Positions 57,245 through 64,000 of a stretch of 64,000 nucleotides of DNA are shown one piece after another. The position numbers and the translations under genes are program-made. The stretch is from positions 150,675,640 to 150,739,639 of the forward strand of contig CM043955.1 in assembly GCA_014529385.2 (NCBI GenBank), in the 5' to 3' direction. The number at the start of each line of letters is the position of its first letter. Positions within the stretch are counted from its first letter, which is position 1. Below the pieces are notes generated by a model that was not told where the DNA came from, did no database searches, and saw nothing but the letters and a program-made list of their open reading frames with translations. This stretch comes from Adiantum capillus-veneris. Taxonomy: Eukaryota > Streptophyta > Polypodiopsida > Polypodiales > Pteridaceae.

Positions 57245-57825
57245 TGTACCGCGGATAGTGTGTCGTGCTCTCTACAGTGGGTGCTCCTCAGTGCAATGTG
57301 CGTGACATCTCACTCAAAACAGAATGGAAACGCAGGAAACAATAGATAACAGCAAATCAACACAGAGACACAACAGCAGACCAGAACATATGGACTCGAC
57401 TATCTCAAAGGAACCGATACAGACTCTCGCGTGGCAGCACACTCAGCTCCAGCCCAGAACTCACGGGTACAATGGGGGTGTCGAGGCTCAGATGTGCAGG
57501 GATGGTGCAGACATACTGTGTATAGACTCACTACTCTAGACGACAACGCTAGACCAAATATGTGAAGAAGATGATAATGATGACCCAATAGCTACTACTC
57601 ATATGTCCCACCATAAAGAGCCACCAACGGCTCATAAATGTCAACCATCTAAGTCTATCTCCAGACTAAGTGGTGGTGGTGACCTAGCCATGATGTCCAC
57701 TAGACCACCGTCCATATCCCTGCGACGTGTCACTGCCCAGCCCAGAGAGTCCGTCCAGTGTGAACCAAACCAGACCAACTGTACTAACTGTGTGTCCTGT
57801 GAAAGTGACACTGTAGCCTGCTACA
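57245..57825 (-). repeat. Element B 5' LTR (581 bp)
   Basis: Plus-strand ends are tgtacc and gctaca. The partner is 41845-42389, which is shorter by about 36 bp. Directly followed by the right caaac target duplication. Confidence 0.85.
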
Positions 57826-57830
57826 CAAAC
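57826..57830. repeat. Target-site duplication (CAAAC), right copy
   Basis: Matches 41840-41844 and delimits element B (with C inside it) as a 15,981-bp insertion into the pol of element A. Confidence 0.85.
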
Positions 57831-60800
57831 TTTTAATGGACTGCCGATAGTAAGAACATAAGCCCAAGAAGCTTCTAACTTCATGGACATTCTTCAAATC
57901 GGGCCAATCACGTATAGTCTCTATCTTGGCTGGGTCCATCTGCACTCCTGCTGCTGAGACGATGTGTCCTAAAAAGTGTATCTCCGGTAAGAAAAATTCA
58001 CTCTTCTTGGCATTGATCACCAACTTGTGATCTCGCAATTCCTGAAAGACCTGTAGCAGATGTTGTCTATATTCTGTCTCATCCTTTGAGAAGACTATAA
58101 TGTCATCAAAGAAAGTGCCAACAAAAGATCTATACTCTCTGAAAATCATGTCCATCATTCGGTTAAAAGTTGATGGAGCATTGGTAAGGCCAAAGGGCAT
58201 CACAAAAAATTCATATAAACCGAAGCTCGTCCAAAAAGCTGTCTTGTAGACATCTCCCGGCGCCATTCGGATTTGATGATATCCGCTTTTCAAATCGATC
58301 CTGCTGAAACAAGAGGATCCTTGTAGTCGGTCAAGAATATCATCGATCCTCGAATCGGAAATCTGTTCTTGATGGTGATTTTATTGAGAGCTCTATAATC
58401 AATGCACATTCTCCAAGATCCGTCTTTCTTTAAAACCAATAACACGGGAGAGCAGTAAGGTGAAGTACTCGGCTGGATAAGACCCCTTTCCAAGAGGTCT
58501 TTCACTTGGTTCATAATTTCTTCATTTTGGGCTCGGCTCACACGGTCAGGTGGCCAGTTCGGTGGCGTGCTTCCAGGTATCAGATCAATAGTATGATCCT
58601 CAGGACGAGCTGGTGGCAACTCGCCTGGCAAGCCCTCTGAAAAGCAATCGGCATGAGTGTGGAGAAAATCTTGGCGTTCTTTATCAAGTTCAGATATATT
58701 TGTCCTATGTTCATCATTCAACTCTTTCAAAAAGATAAGAGTAAATAAACAGACTGGATTTTATTAATTTTGAAACGGCCAAAGCCGATATAATAGGGAC
58801 AGACTCGCCCTTCAATTTCACATCAACACAATTTTTCGGCCCTTTTCATTTGTCAATGTCGCTTTCTTCGCTTGATAATCGACCACGGCGTTGTTCTTAT
58901 GGTACCAAGGGACTGCGAGGAGGACATCACAACCTTCCAAGGGCATTATGTAGAAGTCCTCATGCCCCAAATACCCCTGACAATGCAACCGAAGTTTGCC
59001 AATGACAGGTGTAATGGCCACGTCCCGTCCAAGTGCCGCTAGAACTGCCTCTGCTTGTGGTCCCATCCGATCGGGTGTAATCTCGAGCCGCGCTGCCAAT
59101 TCAGGTGAAATGAAGTTGGCCTTGGCCCCTCTATCAAAGAAAATCAGGGCTTCTTGATCTTTCACTTTGCCCCAAGCTCGGGAAAGTTCTGTACTTCCAT
59201 CAATCGTGCTTGGGTCAGTACCCATGCAATCTGGAACCAGTCCTGCTTTCATCTTGCCCTCTCGTCCACGTTCCTCAGCTGCTCTCAAACTCTCTGGCCT
59301 ATCTTCATTTTGTTCTTGCTGTGCCTTTTGAGGGCACTTTGCAGAGACATGCCCATGTTCCCCGCATCCGAAACACTTCGCCTCTTTGATGTAGTTGGCC
59401 CTCTCTCGAAGAGTGAGCCGGGGTCATGAATCCTTGTCTTTCTTTTCTTGGGAACTCTTTCTCTTTCTACTTTCATTATTCGAAGTCAGTTGTGTTCTCT
59501 GAGTCAAGATCTCATCTATGGGGTAAGTCAAATTGCCTAAATGCATGGCAAAACCCAGTTTCGCATGACTCATCAATTCTTGAATACAATTTGACTTTTG
59601 TTCCAAGCAAAAGTCTCGGATCTCTATAGGTAGTCCCTAGCAAAACCGCTCAATCTTTTCTTTAAACGAGACCTTCTTAAATGAAGATGCTGGTAGAAAA
59701 GAGCTCCAAAATCTCTCACAATACGCGTCCAGAGAATCTCTCTTTGTCATCCAAAGATGATTCCAAGCAATTCGTATATCTCGTTCGTACTCCCAAGTCA
59801 GCCAAGAAGAAATAAAAAGCCTTTTGAATTTCAACCATTTAACCGGAGCTTCCTTTCTCAGTAGAAGGGTGGACCACCATGTTCGAGCATTTCCCTTGAA
59901 GAAAGATGTAGTCCCTCCGAATCTTGGAGTGCTCTGAGTAATGCCCTCCAGAGAAAGCTATGTCAAACTGCTGTATGAAGGCCAAAGCCCTCAGAGCATC
60001 TCAAAATCCAGAAAAAGAGTCAAAACTTAATTGATTGTCCACCTTTGAATTCTCTAACTTTCTTGCTTTTATCTTTGAGGAAGTCATACTGGCTGGCTTT
60101 ATAGAAATGCTTCTTCTTTACGTAAAACATGTGATCGCCGGAGTCCGAACTATCTGAGGATGAGTCCTCTGTAGAATTGTTAGAAACTGGGCGAGATTAG
60201 GCTTCTTTGCCTTTTTCTTACCCTTTCCGAAGCTTTGCTTTTTGCTTCGCTTTTTCCCTTTTCTATCTTCTTCGCTGGAGTCAGAAGAGCTAGAAGAACT
60301 ATCACAAGAAGAAGAAGAAGAAGAAGAATTGTCCTTCAAATCGTACACGCTTCTTCTGCTTTCTTGCCAATGCAAAAGTAGATTGACGACCCAAATAACC
60401 CGGCAAGTCAGTTCCTTTCTTCTGCTTTTTGTCGTGCTTTTTGGCTTTACTATTCGCGTCCAAAAGCCGGCTGATCTGTGTCTGAACCACCTCTTCCAAT
60501 TCTTGCTCTGTAAACATCCTCGGAGATGGAGGTTTCTTGAGTGCCAGTTTGATGGGTGGCTCTCTGGCCTTCTACCATTCGGTGTGCACTTCTTCGAAGG
60601 ATTGTTGAGTCAAAAATTTTACAAAGTTTGGATCCTTCGAAATGTTAATCATCATCTTTGTTGTGTCGTCAACCAATTGTCGACGTTCCATCTCTTCAAT
60701 CTCAGCCTGAGTAGGCCGAGGTGGGCCGTACTCTTCATGAGAATCTTCTTCATGATCTCCTCCCGCATTCCCAGATGCAGAATAAGTTGATCGACCTCTG

Positions 60801-60875
60801 TTGGAATCCATATGTGTCGTGAGAAAAGGATCGGATTTCTCGGTAGAAGAGAAATCGGCGGCACTCTGATACCAC
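57831..60875 (-). mobile_element. Element A, 5' internal part: PBS, gag, protease, RT (fossil)
   Basis: Minus strand. The PBS (tggtatcagagt, 60874-60863) is an initiator-Met tRNA type one base from the LTR. Gag follows (about 60800-59400) with a Ser/Glu-rich region and a zinc knuckle (CFGCGEHGHVSAKC, about 59375-59335). The protease is at about 59288-58818 (FFDRGAKANFIS and LLAVPWYHKNN). The RT is at 58730-57831 ([36 protein letters not shown]). Pol resumes at 41839 beyond element B. Typical gypsy order; broken at several places. Confidence 0.85.
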
Positions 60876-61280
60876 TGTAACAAACTTGGACACTCCAAGT
60901 CAAGATTCTACCGCGACACAACAGAGATTCACTTCAGAACAGTTCACACTTCACAATTAAGTCGACACGGCCCAGCGGAGTTCCGTGCCTAGAGATATTG
61001 CCAATTGGCCCCAAAGACTGGCGCCCCTTTCGGTATTTCTTTTTGTATTAATATGTGTTCAAAGTACAAGAGAGTGGGTAGGTGCTCACACTCAGACTCT
61101 GCGTCCAAATGCTCTGAGAAGTGAGGCCTAGCCCACTTATTTATTCGTACAAGGGATGCCCAAAAGCAAAGCCCCAAAATCAAAAGCTTAAAAGCTTCTC
61201 AAGTTAAAGCAATTATCCCAAAAGCTGCTAATTCAGCCAGCGTAGATTCAGCCATGATTTTTCTGCAAATTCTGTACGCA
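60876..61280 (-). repeat. Element A 5' LTR, PBS-proximal part
   Basis: The LTR ends gttaca on the minus strand at 60876. Its outer boundary is not clear because copia-like sequence starts by about 61290. It contains a 36-bp block (61007-61042) that occurs perfectly inverted at 63376-63411. Confidence 0.55.
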
Positions 61281-61288
61281 GTGCCACG

Positions 61289-62115
61289 TCAGCAGTTCCA
61301 CGTTTTGCGCCGCAAAATCCGGAAATCGGTACGGCAGTCTGTCATCGCTTTTTGCGAGTCCGTACTGCCACGTGTCCGTGTGTGTGTCCCGGGGTATGCT
61401 ACCACGTCACCCATTTGTGACATCGTCATCCTCCAAGTACTATAGTTGGTACCATCTAACCGCCGATCAGCCGGAAAAGTCGGAACGGTAGGTATCTTCA
61501 CCAATTTGTCACCAATCCCCTTGTGATACACATTCCACGTAGCATTTGACAATGGTCCAACACAATCACCATTTGAGTCACTATTTGTCATGTTGACAGG
61601 AAAAGTATGGTCGTGTCCTCCAAGTACTATAGTTGGTACCATCTAACCGCCGATCAGCCGGAAAAGTCGGAACGGTAGGTATCTTCACCAATTTGTCACC
61701 GATCCCCTTGTGATACACATTCCACGTAGCATTTGACAATGGTCCAACACAATCACCATTTGAGTCACTATGTGTCATGTTGACAGGAAGAGTATGGTCG
61801 TGTAAGAGGATAGGCTAAGGTACTTGGAAGAAACTGCTCCAAATCAGCACCAAATCTCAGACACAAAAGGACAGCCAGCAAACCTCTGGTTCACTTCTTC
61901 ACCTCCAGATCTATACTCGATCAAAGTGACCGCTTTGAATCTAAAATTTACTGTAGCCAATAGACCTCTTTGTACTTGCAAAACTTGTACTAGATCCTCA
62001 AAAACTCGCACTGGATGCCATAGTACGAGCTCTGGATACCGAGTGAGAAGTGGCAGCAGAAGATGGACGGATGTGGTGAAGAACAATAGCAACAGGTGCA
62101 TTCCTTAGATCCAAG
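61289..62115 (-). mobile_element. Ty1/copia-like gag scrap (fossil)
   Basis: The minus strand shows PTFPADRRLDGTNYSTWRM, the signature start of a copia-type gag. An Asn/His-rich stretch (GDCVGPLSNATWNVYHKG) lies on its N-terminal side, and possible leader or start sequence reaches to about 62015-62115. No copia pol is nearby. Part of the scrap is duplicated in tandem. Broken. Confidence 0.5.
61429..61802. repeat. Tandem duplication, 187-bp period
   Basis: 61429-61615 and 61616-61802 are nearly identical (a few substitutions). The unit covers the copia-like LDGTNYSTW region. Confidence 0.9.
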
Positions 62116-63375
62116 GGTGGACAACAGCAACCTCCAAATGTGGAACTTCTGAGAGCAACCCCGTCATGGTGATCTCCTAGATCTACAATGTACGCGGAGA
62201 GGGAGAGTGTCACCAGGAGGTGTATTTTTAATGTTGCCTTCCGTAAATAAGTATTAGATATATTTATTTTATTTTTACTTGTTTGTCCCAAAACCCTTGA
62301 AAAGGTGCAAGTGGACATTGCATGGCCAGTGTGAAACGGCTGCAGCCAAATGGGTTTCTCACATCGGGGATCGTCAAGTCACTGCAACTTTATAAGTTGA
62401 AAGGGGCCAGTAAATTAACCCACATTGTAGATGTTGGTCAAATGGTAGTCTTCAATGATGGTCAGGAGACCGATAGGGACACCATGGAAGCATCTCCTAA
62501 AATTTAGGGAACTGCTATTTTTGACCGGAAAATGTGTTCGCGTCACTAGCTCTGGAATGACAAGGGGAACATTTTATTGCTCTGCTGCCAAGTCAACTGA
62601 CGCACCAGTTGAGATATTTTTAGCAGGGAAAGCCCAAACTCGGAAACTGGGTGACGTGTCAGCCTCTGAGCGATTCTGCCACTCTGGGAGGCAAAAACGA
62701 GCTGCATATCAACAAAGGGGGCGCCATTTTCAGCCTCAGGTGGATTGTAGCAAGTACAGAAGCTATGGAATGCTTACCTTGCCCTCTATGCACAGTATGG
62801 TGACGGGAGTGATGCCCCGCATGCTACATACTGCTCTCTTTCTCCCCTACGTACAATATGTTATGCCCCACTAGTGGGCTTCTCATTTGACCTATGTACA
62901 ACTGTGGGGAATATGCTTTCGTGCCGAGGCAAGAGCCTCTTTGCACAGGAACCGGTGCAACTAGCTACTGCACCAAAGCAGGTACACGAGAGGGTGATAA
63001 CCTCTCGATTGCGCAGTAAATTCAGCATTGTACGCTTGCTGTTTTTACTCTATTTTGGGGCTGTTTTGAGCCCAAAATGTTTCCAAAATCAAGGGGCACT
63101 TAGCCCAAGGTGCAGGGAACAGTGCAGGGACAGTCGTGTGCCCAAATCAGGTCAAAAACAGGGCTGAACCAGAAATTACAGCGACCTGCAAATTTACTGT
63201 TTTGTGCTCCCGACTGAGGGAATATGTCCGTGGAACAGAGGGCCTACCTTACAAACTGATTCAGATTGATTTTGGTACCGTTATGCTGCCGAAATTTTGC
63301 CGAATCTGGAGCGTACTAGCTGGATGCAGATGTTGTCTTCCAGGGGCTCTTTTTGTAATTCTCTCTCTCTAAATT
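62116..63375. other. LTR-like sequence without recognisable gene
   Basis: Short unconvincing frames only. The stretch may belong to the LTR of the plus-strand element that begins here; no TG boundary could be fixed. Confidence 0.35.
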
Positions 63376-64000
63376 AAAGAAATACCGAAAGGGGCGCCAG
63401 TCTTTGGGGCCTACAGGGTGTCGGTCTCGTGTGCGCAGTGACATTCTAGTCGCTGGACGCAACTGTGTTCTCTTCCCTTCTCAGTGCTCTGTGTAAAGTT
63501 TACAGGTAATTGAAATAGTACCGCCCTCTACGTTGTACGGGCCGGTTATATGGTTCCATCGACGGGATAGTCACTTTTTCTTCAAAAAGTGCAGCGTGGA
63601 TTGTTGTGGGTGAAAGCAACACAGAGTTTGTCGATATGGCAGAGAAGAGAGACCAAGTACCTGAAGAGGGATCTTCCTCACATGGCACAGAGAAAATTCC
63701 TTCAACTCTTCAAGAAGAGGACAGGTTGTTTAGAACTCAACTGCGTTGTTTGCATGGACATGTTTCAGCAGTTGGCTAACAACCCAAGAATGCAGGAATT
63801 CTTACAAGCTCCGACACAGGGTTTTCACCCTCCTACACAGGGCATGACTGAGCCGTTGCAGGAAAAGGAGATTTCCAATGCGCAGAGGACTCATGATGCT
63901 CGAGGGAAAGCCCATGTGGTTGAGCAACTAGCGGTGTCCAATGATCCAAAGCAACTTGCTTTAGCTGGACAGGAACCGTTTGTGAATGGTCAAGGGAGCA
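63376..64000 (+). mobile_element. 5' end of another LTR retrotransposon (fossil, runs off the window)
   Basis: An LTR-like end (about 63503, gtttaca) is followed by a ~130-bp leader and a gag-like N-terminal frame from ATG 63636 (MAEKRDQVPEEGSSSHGTEK). Beyond it lies a stretch with MFQQLANNPRMQEFL, similar in style to the N-terminal gag of element A (ISKDPNFVKFL). No PBS for initiator-Met tRNA was seen. The 36-bp block shared with element A's LTR supports kinship. Incomplete. Confidence 0.4.

Overview
This window looks like repeat-dominated DNA from a large land-plant nuclear genome. The signs are long CT/GA, TG and G tracts, nested Ty3/gypsy LTR retrotransposons, a nearly full-length L1-type LINE, degenerate PPR (pentatricopeptide repeat) copies and many short tandem duplications. 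A Replitron-like HUH (Rep) element, a group I recall as common in algae and other non-seed-plant eukaryotes, makes a fern or other seed-free plant attractive, but that is inference. I saw no intact, clearly host-functional gene and no convincing rRNA, tRNA or CRISPR.

Layout. 1-14 kb: simple repeats, an unrecognised decayed minus-strand coding region (about 2.6-5.9 kb), a diverged ~285-bp array marked by a palindrome (about 5.97-7.12 kb), and two old LTR-retrotransposon scraps (9.6-10.5 kb). 14.6-17.6 kb: a decayed minus-strand coding cluster, possibly a MULE-like DNA transposon. 18.23-22.86 kb: a plus-strand LINE with ORF1 (coiled coil and RRM-like domain) and ORF2 (endonuclease and reverse transcriptase). 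Both ORFs are in one frame and separated by a single TAG. 22.8-29.6 kb: CT-rich arrays, a long hairpin, a 3' LINE scrap and a cluster of ~150-230-bp tandem duplications. 30.1-32.6 kb: GC-rich tandem repeats, then a Rep/HUH-like coding region and two small companion ORFs, one with a duplicated SUMO-interacting-like motif. This is the most unusual system in the window. 33.9-38.2 kb: a second 3' LINE scrap and PPR pseudogene pieces.

38.3-64 kb is a stack of LTR retrotransposons. Element A (gypsy, minus strand) is the host copy, and its pol is split. Element B (minus strand, 41845-57825) sits inside A between 5-bp CAAAC target-site duplications. Element C (plus strand, 43847-55324) is of the same family as B and sits inside B; it has two 637-bp LTRs and an extra ORF downstream of integrase. 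Element D (minus strand, 1.49-kb LTR) abuts A's integrase on the left. A Ty1/copia-like gag scrap and the start of another plus-strand LTR element close the window. Insertion order is A first, then B, then C; D also postdates A.
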